Shown here: positions 33,501-46,797 of the stretch, piece by piece
How the letters are laid out: the number at the start of each line of letters is the position of its first letter
Numbering within the stretch: position 1 is the stretch's first letter
Source: Myrica gale
Lineage: Eukaryota > Streptophyta > Magnoliopsida > Fagales > Myricaceae
Assembly: GCA_963930655.1 (NCBI GenBank)
Contig: OZ005611.1
Coordinates: forward strand, 9,121,501-9,185,500
Reading direction: 5' to 3'
Length of the DNA stretch: 64,000 nucleotides
Translations under genes and position numbers: made by a program
Notes under the pieces: generated by a model
The model's input: only the letters and a program-made list of their open reading frames with translations
Databases searched by the model: none
Told to the model about the DNA's origin: nothing

Positions 33501-36500
33501 ATCTGTAATGTGAGCTCCTAGAAGAATCATCAAGGAAATGCATGATGTAAATTCAGACGCGTTCTTGTCTTTGCTATATAAATGCTTGCTCTTAGTCTAA
33601 TTGTTTCTTGTGCTGTCTACTGATGTCTATACAGGTTATGGGAGCATACTTTGAGAAAGTTGGGTCAAAATCCTTTGCAGTTTATTCAATTGCAGTGAGA
33701 GATGCAGAAAATAGGACTTGGTTTGTGAAAAGAAGGTTTTTTCTCTCCCATGTGATGATTTTAAAACTGATACTACATTATGTTTATGTTTGTTCACTAT
33801 GGTTTTATTCAACCTGCTTGCTTTTAATTGCAAAGAAGTGAAGTTTCAAGCTCATCGTTTTTCTATCCGATCACGCTTTTCTTTCAGGTTTGATTGTTCT
33901 TTTAACATAATATTTTATGGTTTGCAGATATAGGAATTTTGAGAGATTGCATCGACATCTTAAAGAAATTCCTAATTATACATTGCATTTACCGCCTAAA
34001 AGGATATTCTCATCAAGCACAGAGGACGCTTTTGTTCATCAGCGTTGCATTCAGCTTGATAAATATCTGCAAGTATTATGTGGCCTCTGCTGGATTGTAT
34101 TTTGTAACTTCTCTTTTGTACATGTTTCCATTACTCTAATTCTGCTGTCTTTCTCAGGATCTCTTGTCAATAGCTAATGTTGCTGAGCAGCATGAAGTGT
34201 GGGACTTTTTGAGTATTTCCTCGAAGGTGTGCTTCTTCTTGAAATTTATGGTGCCATATTTAGATGAATATCCTTCATCGCTTCTTTATTTTATGTATTT
34301 TTTTAATGGATATCTCATATCTGAACCTTTAAAAAACTTTCTTCTGTGAAGAGTTACTCTTTCGGAAAATCTTCCTCGGTGATGAGAACCCTGGCAGGTA
34401 TGTGGTTTTCTTTGGTTTTTGCATCATCCTAGCTTTTTGGGAGTATAGGTTGTAAGTATTCTTGTCTGTGGTGGTTTGCAAATTAGTCTGCTCAGGGTCA
34501 TATCTGTAGTCTCTGAATTGCTTTTTAGTTTGTTATACAGCTTGATTGGGTACTATACAAGTTGATGGACTGCTAATTGATACTCTTGGTGTCAGTTCTG
34601 GGAAATTGGATATCACTTCTATCAAGTTGTCTTGTGGTTGGATTAATCAGTCATTGTCATTTAAAGCAAAACAATGACCATAGTTGTCTTTGTAATCATG
34701 TTATTAAGAACTCTGAATGGAGAGCTTTGCTAAACATGTAATGAGGGACTCTGAACTGAGAGTTCTTGTTCTCACTGAGAGTTCCAGTCTGTCTTCCCAC
34801 ACCCTTTTTTTGGGAGGAAGAATAGGAAACTGTTCATTATTAAAAGCGGAGGAAATAGGAAAATCCCAAGCATATGTTGAGAACTAGATGTCCCCTACAA
34901 CCATAACTAGATGTGGCCTCATTTGTTTTTTCAATGTGGTGATTATTTTATTCTTCCACTCTAAATCTTTACTTCCTTTTGGAATTTGCTTTTTTGGAAA
35001 GGAGAATTTTCATTGCCTTTATTCATAGATTTACAGATGCTATAAGACTGTTTATCCTGGATTGTATCAACTATCTTTGCAGAGAGTGAGGCCAATTATT
35101 TTTACTCGATTGTGTGATTCTATCTTCATCTGGCCATATTTTATCGAAAAAGAATTGAGAACTATGATACTGCTTCACCTTTTCTAAAAAGATTTCATGG
35201 ATGGTTCCAGTAATTGTTCATGGCACTAATTGTGACCGTTTGCTCCTCTGCTTATCAATTTCCCTCCTACATTCTTCTTTTAGTTTCTAATTTTGAAAAA
35301 TAAAAGCAGTCAATGTCGATGATGCGGTAGATGATATTGTACGCCAGTTCAAAGGGGTTTCCGATGGCCTGATGCGTAAGGTTGTTGGTCCATCACCCAC
35401 TTATGAAACCTCTTCAACATCCACCAGGAACTTGTCCTGGAATTCAGATGAGATAAATAGACATGTTTCACATCATAATGATGTGGGAACTTCAAATAGC
35501 TTCTCTGATAATGAAGAAGGTCAGAGCGAGGTAAATCATGGCCACGAGGAAGTCAATATTGCAAAAGCTAATGGGTGGCATTCGGACAATGAACTGAACT
35601 CAAAGAGTTTTCCACCTCGGGTGATTAAACATGGCAAAGAGCCTATGAACTCTAGTTCTGAGAAGAGAAATGATTTAGAGGTGAAGTTTGGAGTACAACA
35701 AAGTGGATTTCTAGCAGCAAGTCTCCTAGTAACCTCAGGTCATTTGGAGGGTCCAGTTGGAATGCCACCTGAGGTATCATGAGTTTAGTTGAGTTCATTT
35801 TCCTTTCCTTTATATGTTCCCCCTCTGATTGTCAAGATACCTAGTATTTCCCCTATTAACTATCTCAGCTCATGTAGCCCGATAATTTTTCCTTCGTTTG
35901 AGTTTGAAACTCTATGGCTGTTAATGATTTGATTTTCTTGCAGTGGATTCCACCAAATGTATGCGTTCCTCTGTTGAATCTAGTTGATAACCTATTTCAA
36001 CTAAAGAGAAGAGGCTGGCTGAGGTGAGCTACATTATGCCTTAATCAAGAAACTTTCGACTTAGGTCATTCTATGGATATCGTATTCATTAGTTGGATCA
36101 ATGTCTTGTCTTTCGATTTCCTCACTTTCTTCTTTCCTTTTTATTATACTTTATTTACCTGAACGGATCATTAGTTCCTCTATCCTTGAATCCTATGCTA
36201 CTTGTTGTATATGATTGTGTGCAGGTTTCTTCATTTGGTTTCTACGTTCTACATTTAGATCTTTATCTTTTGTTACTGTGATCACCTTCAGCATTTGGTT
36301 TATATTTATATCTTGGGCATCTTGTCTCTTAGGCATGATTTAGGTGGCGTGAAGGTTGTGTACTGTGTCAGGCTTGGCATGGTTTTTAGATATGAAATAT
36401 TTCTCCTGAAAGCCCAGTCGACCTTGCCGGCCCAGCAGATTGGGCTTGTTCATCAGCAGGACGAGAGTGGTGGGCTGTTGGATGTAAAGGTGTTGGACGG

Positions 36501-39500
36501 CCCTGTGTTTAAGTCGGGTGAGGAGGAGATGGCAGGGGAAGATACAGTCGCCGAGGTTGGGGCTCCGACGGTGGCTGAGGCTTCTGTCCACGCCGGTTCG
36601 GTGCGGGCGACCTTGCCGGAGGTCGAAATATTCTGCCGGGAACCTCCCATGCTGTCAGAGATGGGTACCGATACTTCACACGAAGATACAGTCTCTCACG
36701 TGCTTGTTGCCGATCCGGCAGAGGACCCTGTTGATGCTCAATGGTCTTGTGAGGCTCACGAAGTGCCGGCACCTTTGTTCTCACCATCGATGGAGGATCC
36801 AGGTGAGAGTGCTGCTTTGTTTGTCGACTCATTTAGTAGAAATTCTCTGGGTGGGGTTCAGTTGTGTGCTGCTTCGGGTGGTACAGAGGCCCTGCAGTTA
36901 GTAAGTTTAGAGGGGGGTGCTGAGGCTCCTTCAACACACATTGTGGGTGATGAGGTATTTGTTTTAAGTGCCGATTCGGGTGGTACAGAGGCCATGCAGT
37001 TAGTAGCTTTCGAGGGTGGTGCTGTGATTCATTCTACACATCCAGTGGGTGATGGGGTGGTTGTTTCGGGTCTCGAAGAGGGAGGGGGCGAGGGGTCTTC
37101 TGAGCTTCTTTGGGAACCTTTGCAGGTTCATTATCCTAAGTCTAAGTGGGTACTGAATATTGTGTCCTCTTTTAGGAAAATGGTGGGAGTGTCTTGTGAG
37201 GGGTATGAAGACAAACTGATGGAGTTGTTTGAAGAGTTGGAACAAAATAGGGCTGACATAAGGGGTAGGGTATCTCATTGTCGATCGGGGGGGAAGTTAG
37301 TAAGGGAAATGAAAACTTTGGTGTCCTCCATTAATTACGAAGGAAATCTGGCGGGTTCTAGGAGGAGCAGGTCAGGAGGGAGGGCTATTCCGGTTGTTAA
37401 TGCAGCCTAGAATCCTGAGTTGGAATGTCCGGGGCCTATGACTCTATTAAGTGCTCTAGGATTGGGAATTTAGTTCGTAGTTGGAAGCCAGTTCTTGTGT
37501 GTTTACAGGAGACTAAAATTGAGGATGTTTCGAGGGCTCTGGTGAGACGTTTGTGGGGGGGGGGGGTCCTCATGTGAGGTGGAGTAGTTTGCCAGCGGAG
37601 GGTGCTTCAGGTGGGATTTTAATATTATGGGATTCTCGTGTTTTGGAGATGGTCAATGTTTGTATGGAGATTTTCTCTTTGTCTGTACTCTTTAAGAATG
37701 TGGAGGATGGGTATGCTTGGGCTTTCTCTGGGGTGTATGGTCCTAATGGTGACTCCATTCGTAGATTATTATGGGATGAGTTGGCTGGTGGGGATTTTAT
37801 TGTCACTCGTTTTCTGGGTGAGAGGTCCGGCTTGGGTGGCTTTGGGAGACCGATGACTGAATTTTCAGATTTTATCTCTGAGATTGGGCTGGTCGACGCT
37901 CCGCTGGTTGGTGGTGTATTCACATGGTCGAATAACCGCTCTTGGTCCAGGATTGATCGATTCCTCTTTAGTCCAGAGTGGGAGAGTTTGTTCACGAGAA
38001 TTATCTAGCGACGTTTGCCTCGTCTGTATTCTGATCACTTTCCAATTTTGTTGGAGGGTGCTTCAGTTGGGGGTGGTAAAAAACCTTTCAGATTTGAAAA
38101 TATGTGGTTGAAGGGAGGGGTTTGTGGATCGTCGGGAATGGTGGAATAGTTATGATTTCGCGGGGTCTCCTAGTTTTGTACTCAGTTTGAAATTGAAGAC
38201 TCTAAAACAAGATTTAAAAGATTGGAATAAAAACGTTTTTGGTAATCTCTCTTCTCGGAAGACGTCTTTGTTGAGGGAGTTATCTTTGCTGGATGAGCTG
38301 GATGAGGAGGGTCGTCTGGATAATGGGGGTGTCGAAAGGAAGTTGGATATCATGAGGGAGATGAATCAGTTGCTTGATTTGGAGGAAGTGAGTTGGAGGC
38401 AGAAATCTCGGGCTTTGTGGCTCAAGGAGGGGGATAGGTGTACGAAATTCTTCCATCGTGTTGCAAATTCTCATAGAAAAACTAACGCTATCTCTAGTTT
38501 TGAGGTGGATGAGGAGTTGGTGGAAGACCCTGTGGATATTTCTTTGAGGATTGTTAGCTTTTATTCTTCTTTGTATGCAGAGCCTTATCAGTGGAGGCCT
38601 TCCTTGGATGGGCTGGATTTCGATATGATTTCGGGGGAGGAGGCGGGGTGGTTAGAAAGACCCTTCGAGGAGGATGAGGTGTCTGGGGTGGTAAGAGGTT
38701 TTAATGGAGATAAAGCTCCTGGGCCGGATGGTTTCTCGTTAGAATTCTATCTGACTTGTTGGGAGGTTATAAAGGAGGATGTTCTTTCCGTTTTCAATGA
38801 ATTTTTTCGGGAGGGTAGATTTGTCCGAAGTCTGAATTCTACTTTTCTTGTTCTTATCCCGAAAAAACCGGGAGTAGTTGAATTGAAAGATTTTCGTCCC
38901 ATCAGCCTCGTGAAAGGAATCTATAAGATTCTAGCTAAGGTCTTGGCAAACAGACTGAAGTGTACGCTAAACAAGATAATTTCACCTACTCAAGAGTGCT
39001 TTTGTGGAGGGACGACAGATTCTGGATTCTGTCTTGATAGTCAACGAGTGTATTGACTCTAGGTTGAAAATGGGAGCACCGGGCTTGTTGTGTAAGTTGG
39101 ATATTCACAAAGCCTATGACCATGTCAATTTGAGTTTTCTTCTGTATTTATTGCGCAGATGTGGCTTTGGTGATAGGTGGTGCAGCTGGGTTGCTTTTTG
39201 CATTTCTTCGGTCAGATTTTCTGTCCTGGTGAATGGATCCCCGGAAGGTTTTTTTGGTAGTTCTCGGGGCTTGAGGCAAGGAGACCCTCTCTCTCCTTTT
39301 TTGTTTGTCATTGTTATGGAGGCTCTTTTTCGTATGATGGTGCAATGTGTTTCGCATGGTGTTTTTGATGATTTTCAGGTTGGTGGTGTGAGTGGTGTGA
39401 CTATTAGTGTTTCCCATTTGCTTTTTGCGAATGATACGTTGATTCTGTGTGGGGCTGAGGAGGCTCAGATTCGTAGCATTCGTTGTTTGCTGTTATGTTT

Positions 39501-42500
39501 TGAAGCGGTTTCGGGGTTGAAGGTGAATCTGTCCAAGTCGAAGGTTATTCCTATTGGTATTGTTGGTAATGTGCAGAGGTTGGCTTTTTTGTTGGGTTGT
39601 AGAGTTTCAGCTCTGCCAATAACTTATCTGGGGCTTCCTTTGGGTGCTAGATACAAAAGTGTGAGGATTTGAGATGACATTTTGGAGAGGATGGAAAGGA
39701 GGTTGGAGGGTTGAAAGCGTATGTATTTGTCGAAATGAGGTAGGATCACTTTGATTAAGTCCACCTTATCTAGTCTTCCGACTTACTTCTTATCTCTTTT
39801 CACCATTCCGAGAACTGCGATGATGGGAATTGAAAAGTTACAAAGAGACTTCTTGTGGGGTAGTGAAGATGGTGTTCATAAGTTTCATCTCCTTAGTTGG
39901 GAGAAGGTGTGTTCTCCCATTCGTTGCGGTGGATTGGGGCTTAGGAGGATCACTGTGTTCAATAAAACTTTGTTGGGCAAGTGGTTGTGGAGGTTTGGCA
40001 TTGAGAGGGATAAATTGTGGAGATGTGTTATTGTTGCAAAATATGGAACTACGGGTGGGGGGTGGTTCTCTCTGTCTTCCAGCGCTTCTTATGGGGTGAG
40101 CCTCTGGAAACATATCAGTAATGATTGAGATTCTTTTTCTGAGCATACTCGGTTTGTTTTGGGAGACGGTCAGTGCCTTAGGTTTTGGTATGACAAGTGG
40201 TGTGATGGGCGAGTTCTAAGCCGGTCCTTCCCTTTAGTCTTCACTTTGTCCTCTCGTAAGGAAGCTCTGGTGGCGGAGTGTATGGAGTTTGATTCTTCTT
40301 CCCTAGTGTGGAATTTGCAGTTCTCTAGACATGTGAATGATTGGGAGCTGGAGGAGGTTGATGCCTTCTTTTCTCTCCTCTATGAGCAGAGGGGGCGTCA
40401 GGGTAGTGTGGATGTGATGTGGTGGGTGGGTTCGAAGAGTGGAGTTTTCTCTGTTAAATCCTTCTATGATTATCTTTCTGGTTATGCGAGTTCTGTCTCT
40501 TTCTCTTGGAAGGGGGTTTGGAAGGCGAAGGTTCCTATGCGCGTCTTTCTTTGTCTGGGAGGCTACCCATGGGCGCATTTTGACTATTGATAATCTCAGA
40601 AGAAGGGGTGGTTATGTCACAGAGTGGTGTTATATGTGTAAGGGAGATGGCGAATCAGTTAATCACTTGTTATTGCATTGCACGGTCGCTCGAGGTCTTT
40701 GGATGTCGGTCCTTGGCATCGTCAATGTTCATTGGGTTATGCCTGAAAAGGTGGAGGATGTCTTCTCGTGTTGGGGTAGGAAGTTTAAGGACCCTTTAGC
40801 CAAGGCCATTTGGGGGATGATACCGGCGTGTGTGTGGTGGTGCCTTTGGAGGGAGCGGAATAGGAGATGCTTCGAAGATTCTGCCCGATCCCTTAGGAGC
40901 TTGCAGGGCGATGTGTTTCTTTCTCTTTTTTTGTGGGCTAATGCTTTGTTGGGGGGTTGTTTTGAGGACTATGTTGATTTCCTTAGTTTCTTTATTTGTA
41001 TGCTCTGAGTGGCTTCAGTACAACCTTTGTACTGATTTCGCTTCTGGTCTCTTTCTCTTTAATAAAATTCTTCTTACTTGTATAAAAAAAATATTTCTCC
41101 TGCTGTTTTCTTGCAAAGGATGTGTCAGCCTTCCCTTTAGGAGTTTGTTTATTATTGTTTACCCCAAAAAAGAAGAAGAAAAAATTTTGTTTATTAATCC
41201 ACTGCTTTTCATATATTTCCCCTTTTACCTTATGCCCTGACATCTACATGGGCCATGGCCTGAGTGACCTTAGTCATTTCTCCCTTAATGTCAGTAGTCA
41301 CTCTATATCAATAGTGTTAGTTGTTCCTCCATTCGTTTTGACCTTATCTTCCCCCATACTCACCCCCCCAACCCCAACCCTTCCACCATACAATAAGGTG
41401 GCGTTTGTTCACCAAAATTTTCACCCTAAAATTTCTAAACAAACATAAAATAATCTCTATTTCCTCATTATAATATTATAATATTCAATTAAATCTTCTC
41501 TTTCTTCACTTTTCCATAATATATATATTTTCACAAACCCCAATAACCAAAATTTCTAAAACTCCAAAATTTCCTAAAACAAACAACACCTAAGTACTTT
41601 AAAGTGATCCTTTTCTTTCATACTTTGATTACGTTATGGAGTGTTGGCTGCTGGTTTCTTCTTGAACAATTCTAGATTTGATATTTGTTTTATTTCCAGT
41701 TGTAACATTTTGTATTTCCATTTTCCATGTAGGAAAAACCATCTCTAACTTTTCAAGGAGTCTTTTCTCTATCATTTAGCCCTTCGTTGCAATTTTGGGT
41801 CTTTTCAAATGGTTTACTTGTATTAAAGAGGATAACATGCAATGATGCTGAAATATATTCGGCTACTATAATCGATTGGTGCTTAGTATCTGTTTCTGTT
41901 GATGCAGAAGACAGGTCTTGTGGATATCCAAACAAATATTACAGTTAATAATGGAGGATGCAATTGATGACTGGCTCCTGAGGCAGATTCATTGTCTCCG
42001 TAGAGATGACGTTATCGCTCAAGGGATTCTATGGGTACAAGATGTAAGGATTCAACAAATAGTAACCAGCATAATTTTCTGGGAATGGAAATACCAACTC
42101 TGTGTTTGGAGCTGCATTTGCAAGTATTGCATGTCATGCTTTGCATGAGTACTCCAAAAGCCTGATCATATAATATTTCTATTTCTCTTATTTGTTCACT
42201 GGGGCTTAGGTTATGAAGGGGAAATTCAGTGGCTTGACTGACATCAGAATTACAGCATGACTGTTGATAGCATCACTGGGACTGGAATTTATGCTGAATC
42301 TTTTTTATCAGCTTCATGGCCCAGACTTTAAACTGTGGGTCAAGGCACTTACAACTAAAAATATGTGCCAAATTGTAGGCAGTGGATTGGTAGAATGAAC
42401 TAGTAGTGTGGCAGTAGATTGGTTGATATAACTACAAAACACCTCTTTCCGGCCTTGAACTTTGGAAGTGTTATAATATCTTTTGACTATGCATCCGTGT

Positions 42501-42559
42501 AGAACAAGTTAAATAGAACCCCTTTTTGTCTGCTTATCTGTATATATTGATTTCTATGC

Positions 42560-42596
<37 letters not shown>

Positions 42597-44550
42597 AACA
42601 GGGGGTTGAGGAACAGGATTTCCCTCAGTCGCAATGAGATTATTATTCTCTTTTCTCCCCGTCTTCCTTTCAAATTTAATATGCATCTAACCACGTATGA
42701 GGCACTTTTTCAATTTGGAAGATGTAATTATTGCTATTTATTTGCTCAAAGATGAAAACTATTGATGACTATATACTCCTGCTTCACCTAACTTGTTCTA
42801 AGTTATAACACGATCTTAAATTTGTTTGTGCCTCCTCAAAATTATCTACAATAATAAACACTTGCAACTGGTTGGAGACACTGCAGAGATATCAACGAGC
42901 TTTGTCCCAATCTTTTGATATTATGTTTTTTTTTTCAGGTTCTCTGGCCTGACGGAACATTTTTCCTAAGAGTAGGTAGTACTTGGAGTACTGATGACGA
43001 TGCTCAACCTACTAAAAAACCATTTCAAACTACAAGTCAATTTGGTGGCAGTAAGGCCTCCGCATTGGGATCTTTCGAACAACAGCTTGAGGCTGCTCGC
43101 AGAGCAAGTGACATTAAGAAAATTCTATTCGGTGAGTAATGATCTCTTTTAAGTAAAAAATTTGTTCCTTTTAGGTGATTCCGTTGTGTAAGTTTACCAT
43201 TGTCTTGTGTCTTCTGGTTGATTTCTCTTGAGATGGGTTCATTGGTTTGTCAGGCAATGACTTTTTTTTCCGGTGTTTATGTTTTGCCTTTTTAATTTCC
43301 TTTTTCGCTGTGCATTTATCCATTCCACATCTCTCACTAGCTGTTTGATATTTGATTCTGTGGGTTCCTATTACAAGGAGCTACTGTCTGAGTGTTTCCC
43401 TGGCTGAAGCTGGGGTGGAAACAATGGTTTTGTAGTCAACTAGTTCAGATTTACTTTTAGTTGGTGTGTCTGTCCCATGAGTATGTTAATTTTTCTGTGG
43501 AATTTGGGATGTGTTCATACTGCACGGGAAGATATTACAATCTTCAACTTGTTTTATTCCTCTCTTTAAACGAATTTTACTGGAGGCCTCTTAGTATGAG
43601 TAGAGTTTCAAAACCTGAGATTTGTAGAATTTGAAGAGTTCAAAGCTTGGGGTTATACTTTATAGTGTATAAGAAGTTTACCTGTTTTCGCTATTCCATA
43701 TTTATTTTTCTTACAGATACTTTTCCTGGTTGTTCATTGACATACCCCATGTGGACTTTAAACTAGGGCGAGATGTTGAATGTATGGGAATATAGCAAAA
43801 ATTATGTTAAATATTTGACCAGCCACCACTTTGCAGCTAATTGAGTGAGGAAAAGTCCAGACTTTGAAATAAGCAAATAGGGCTAAAAATTGGCAATATT
43901 TACTTATAAAAGGAGAGGCAGTTGCTGATCATCAAGGTTGTTCATAGATCCTTGAATCTTACTCCTCTTTCTTGTGTTTATCTTATCTACATGAGCTCTA
44001 AGAGGGGTATCAACTTTTAGAGCCCCCTCCTTTGTCTTAGCCACTAGACATTGCACATGTTAAAAGGAAAAGACTTTCATGGGGACCTGTAGATCTGAAC
44101 ATAATATATTACAGGACGGATTTTGATATCATATGGGAGGACCTATTGTACTTTTAGTTCTAGATATTAGGAAACAGGCAAACTACTTCTAGCAAGCTTG
44201 ACACAGACTGACCTGAGAAAATGAAATGACATTAACCTCCACTTTTATCAGATGGAGCCCCAGCAGCCTTAGTCAGCTTGATTGGCCCTAAGCAGTACAG
44301 GCGTTGTGCTAGAGATATCTATTACTTCACTCAGGTTAAGCCTCTTATTTCTTTAAGAACTTTTTAATCTGCGTTGGGCATTATTATTGTTATCGAGAAG
44401 TTCAATATGGTTCACGATAAATTGCAGTCTTCTATCTGTGTGAAGCAACTTGCATTTGGGATACTAGAACTACTACTTATATCAATTTTCCCTGAATTGC
44501 GAAATCTTGTTCGTGACGTCCATGAGAAGATGAGTATTCCACCTGCCTAG
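30596..44550 (+). CDS. PXA-PX-Nexin_C sorting nexin, 15 exons
   Basis: Exons: 30596-30695, 31251-31662, 31788-31965, 32051-32190, 32589-33462, 33635-33735, 33928-34072, 34158-34226, 34352-34397, 35310-35773, 35944-36023, 41908-42043, 42939-43131, 44252-44334, 44428-44550. The sum is 3144 nt (1047 aa), with all introns GT-AG and no stop. Two hydrophobic segments at residues 19-34 and 39-58 suggest membrane anchoring. A PXA domain follows (about 90-277; [43 protein letters not shown]). After a long polar linker comes the PX domain (about 569-673) with the phosphoinositide-binding [10 protein letters not shown] and LPPKRIF motifs. Nexin_C covers about 843-1040. By family, it should act on endosomal membranes in trafficking. 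From memory it is the ortholog of At2g15900. Intron 11 (36024-41907) is swollen by a sense-oriented LINE and a MITE. Confidence 0.92.
36409..37410 (+). pseudogene. LINE ORF1, 5'-truncated
   Basis: The frame is open from the element boundary to the TAG at 37408-37410. It lacks the N-terminal RNA-binding region. The linker is acidic and holds two tandem copies of a unit with SGGTEA.QLV..EGGA....TH.VGD. The C-terminal 100 residues ([51 protein letters not shown]) match the other LINE in the window. Confidence 0.7.
37411..41008 (+). pseudogene. LINE ORF2 (endonuclease, reverse transcriptase, zf-RVT), broken
   Basis: An APE-type endonuclease ([47 protein letters not shown]) lies at 37420-38060. 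A reverse transcriptase ([62 protein letters not shown]) lies at 38700-39670. A zf-RVT-like Cys/His region ([20 protein letters not shown]) lies near 40615-40685. Breaks include a frameshift at 37432-37450, a G run at 37555-37563, a stop at 38006-38008, frameshifts near 38120 and 39003, and stops near 39670, 39737 and 40126. The catalytic box reads FAND instead of FADD, so even a repaired frame would lack one of the metal-binding Asp residues. Confidence 0.85.
41397..41590. mobile_element. Tourist-like MITE in sorting nexin intron 11, 194 bp
   Basis: The TAA target duplication lies at 41394-41396 and 41591-41593. The inverted ends are GGTGGCGTTTGTT and AACAAACAACACC (11 of 13 complementary). 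The core is AT-rich with 'aaaattttcaccctaaaattt' and its inverse. It lies about 300 bp after the LINE. Confidence 0.65.
42563..42592. repeat. (AG)n microsatellite in sorting nexin intron 12
   Basis: An uninterrupted run of about fifteen AG units. Confidence 0.9.
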
Positions 44551-46797
44551 GACTCCATTGGCATATTCTTTCAAACCTTTCTCGTGACGGTGTAATGTGG
44601 TTATCTTCCCACTGATCATGAACCCACAAGTATTGAGATCCTTTTCCAAGGTTGGCGAGATCACGTCTTCTGGCTTTGCTTATGGTCTTTATCAACAAAT
44701 TGTTAAATAATAGTGGAAACTCTTTCTTCCTGGGAATGTGGGAAGCGGTTTTGAATCTTTGTCATTCCAACTGTACAGAAACGTAGATTAATATTAGTGT
44801 GTATGGAAATTGTCTTTAGTTTATACCTTCTGCTCAGTCGAGCCATTCCCCTTATAAGGGATTTTGTATTTGTACAAACGCCGATAAACAACATCAGTGA
44901 TTGTATTTGTTCCTTCACCATTTTTATAAGTCAGGAAGTAAAAACATCAGTAGTTTTCTCAAAGATTTGATTCATCAAAGCACGACTGAAATTCCTTTAC
45001 AACTGTGATTTGCCTAGATTGAAAAAATGAAAAGAGCCTAAAAGACTACAGTTTGAGGAGGGCTTATGGCTGACTGCCAAAAGAGAAAAAAGGCACTTGG
45101 AAGCGATTCCTTCGCTCAAGGTCTACAACCAAGCCACCGTGTATAGAGAAGAACAAAAAGAGTTTGGACCGAAACTACCGTTCTAATGGCAATAACAGTA
45201 CAAATATTGCCCCCACCAGATTAGGGTCGACATAAGTGCATAAGCCTAAGTGAATTTTTGCTGAATCTCTCATCCATCGTTGAAACAAAGAAATCAAAGA
45301 GACAACTTGCCAGATGCTTCGAAGAAGGCTAACCGGCCGGTGATGTGCAGCTGAACGAAAAAGTTAAAATACCAAACGAATATCCCAATTTTCCACGCCT
45401 TTTAAATGCTTCTTTGATCATAAATCTGTATTGGCAAATGTTAAGTGCTGGGAGGGTCAACGCAGCAAGATTGTATTTCTGTAGCTAAATGAAGATAACC
45501 TACTGATATTGGACTTTTTGCAGCTTTTGCGTCGTTTTGAATCCACCGAACCGGTCTATGTTTTTGGCTTACACGGTAAAATTAAGAATTGTCAAGTCTT
45601 CAACCTTAACAGCAGAACAGTTCAATGGGTGAACCCGTCTTTCACCAGTACTGCTCGCATGTATTGAAATGCAAGCCAATGCGACTGATTAGTTATTGGG
45701 TAAGTGAATGTGAATGCTTCAATTGATGGAATAGCTCAGGCGCAGTTCAGGTGCTGCTTTGGACTATCCAAAACTTACACGATCCTTACAAATTTAAATT
45801 GCTGAAGCAGTCATGTAAGTTGACCCTGTCCTCACGAGTGAAATCTGCGCCATTCTAAGCTTAAAGCTATGAAATTAAGAAGCACCTAGATAGGATGATA
45901 GAATCAGGTACCTAATTAAATGACATGTGAATATTCAAACTTTATCAGATTGCTGCAGAGTTGTTGTTATGCTGTATAAGTCTTGGAAAATCATATCGAC
46001 ACTATTTTAAGGTCTAATTCTAGCAGTATACGGTGTGGTTGTGCATCTTGAGTTCCAGCAGTGACTTGCCCAACTCCAATGAGGAAGTTTAAGATTTGAC
46101 TCCCTAAATGTCAGATTTATGGAAGTATATTTTAAAAAGGATACTTTTATCATCTTAATACAAGGACCGACAATAGATAGAGCGTCTTCAAGTTGGATCT
46201 TTTCCAACTTGGTTCTGCAGATCTATGAAAAGTTGTAGTCTTCCCACTTCTAGAAGTTGAAAAGTCTTTGTCTTAGCCTTTATTTTTTTTTTTTTTTTCC
46301 CAACCAGAGCCTATGAAAAAGATACAGATGCTTCAAGGGAAAATCTTATTTCTAAAGTTTCATCCTATCTTTTGTCTACTACCTAAAGGTACAGGGGAAT
46401 AAAGGATCAACGTGGCAAATGGCACTTCTCCAAGGAAATGAAGACTACCTACCGATATATGTTGGACTTTTTGCAATTGCCTTGCATCCTTGGCCAGATC
46501 TTTTCCTTTCTCAGCGACCTTACATGGGCGCTTCAGCCTTCAGGCATTTGAATGTTCGATGCATTAGAAGTGTACTATTGCATCATTTGAACAGGTCGAA
46601 TTTGTTTGCATTTTTCAGGATGTGACCAGTTGTGGTTGAAGACTTCCGTACCAAATATTATCATCTTGCGTGTAAGGGGAAACGTAGACTTGCTCAGCGA
46701 TTCCCCTTCATAAATAGACGAGTACCCGCAACACATTTCTCACCCCTCACCAAAGCAAGAATACGCGGAATACTCAAAGCTACAGAAAGCCTCGAAG
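44551..46797 (+). other. Spacer and upstream region of germin-like gene 1
   Basis: No gene was recognised from 44.55 to 45.5 kb beyond the sorting nexin 3' UTR. From 45.54 kb four blocks recur in the same order upstream of germin-like gene 3: 45548-45645 with 60946-61055; 46166-46255 with 61099-61235; 46397-46480 with 62024-62120; 46527-46680 with 62398-62580. A TATA-like motif (cataaatag) lies at 46709-46717, about 80 bp before the ATG. A T tract lies near 46285-46300. Confidence 0.5.

Larger units (their letters stand above)
36409..41088 (+). mobile_element. L1-type LINE, 4.7 kb, in sorting nexin intron 11
   Basis: The 14-bp target duplication aaatatttctcctg lies at 36395-36408 and 41089-41102. 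The 3' end is ctctttaataaaattcttctt plus 'acttgtataaaaaa', close to the 3' end of the ORF1-only LINE at 6.0-8.1 kb. It starts inside ORF1, so it is 5'-truncated, as usual for target-primed insertion. It lies in the same sense as the host gene. Several frameshifts and stops in ORF2 show it is not active. Confidence 0.9.

Noticed and set aside
37553..41008. Endonuclease and reverse transcriptase frames as a host gene
   Set aside because: They lie between the target duplications of a LINE and carry stops and frameshifts.
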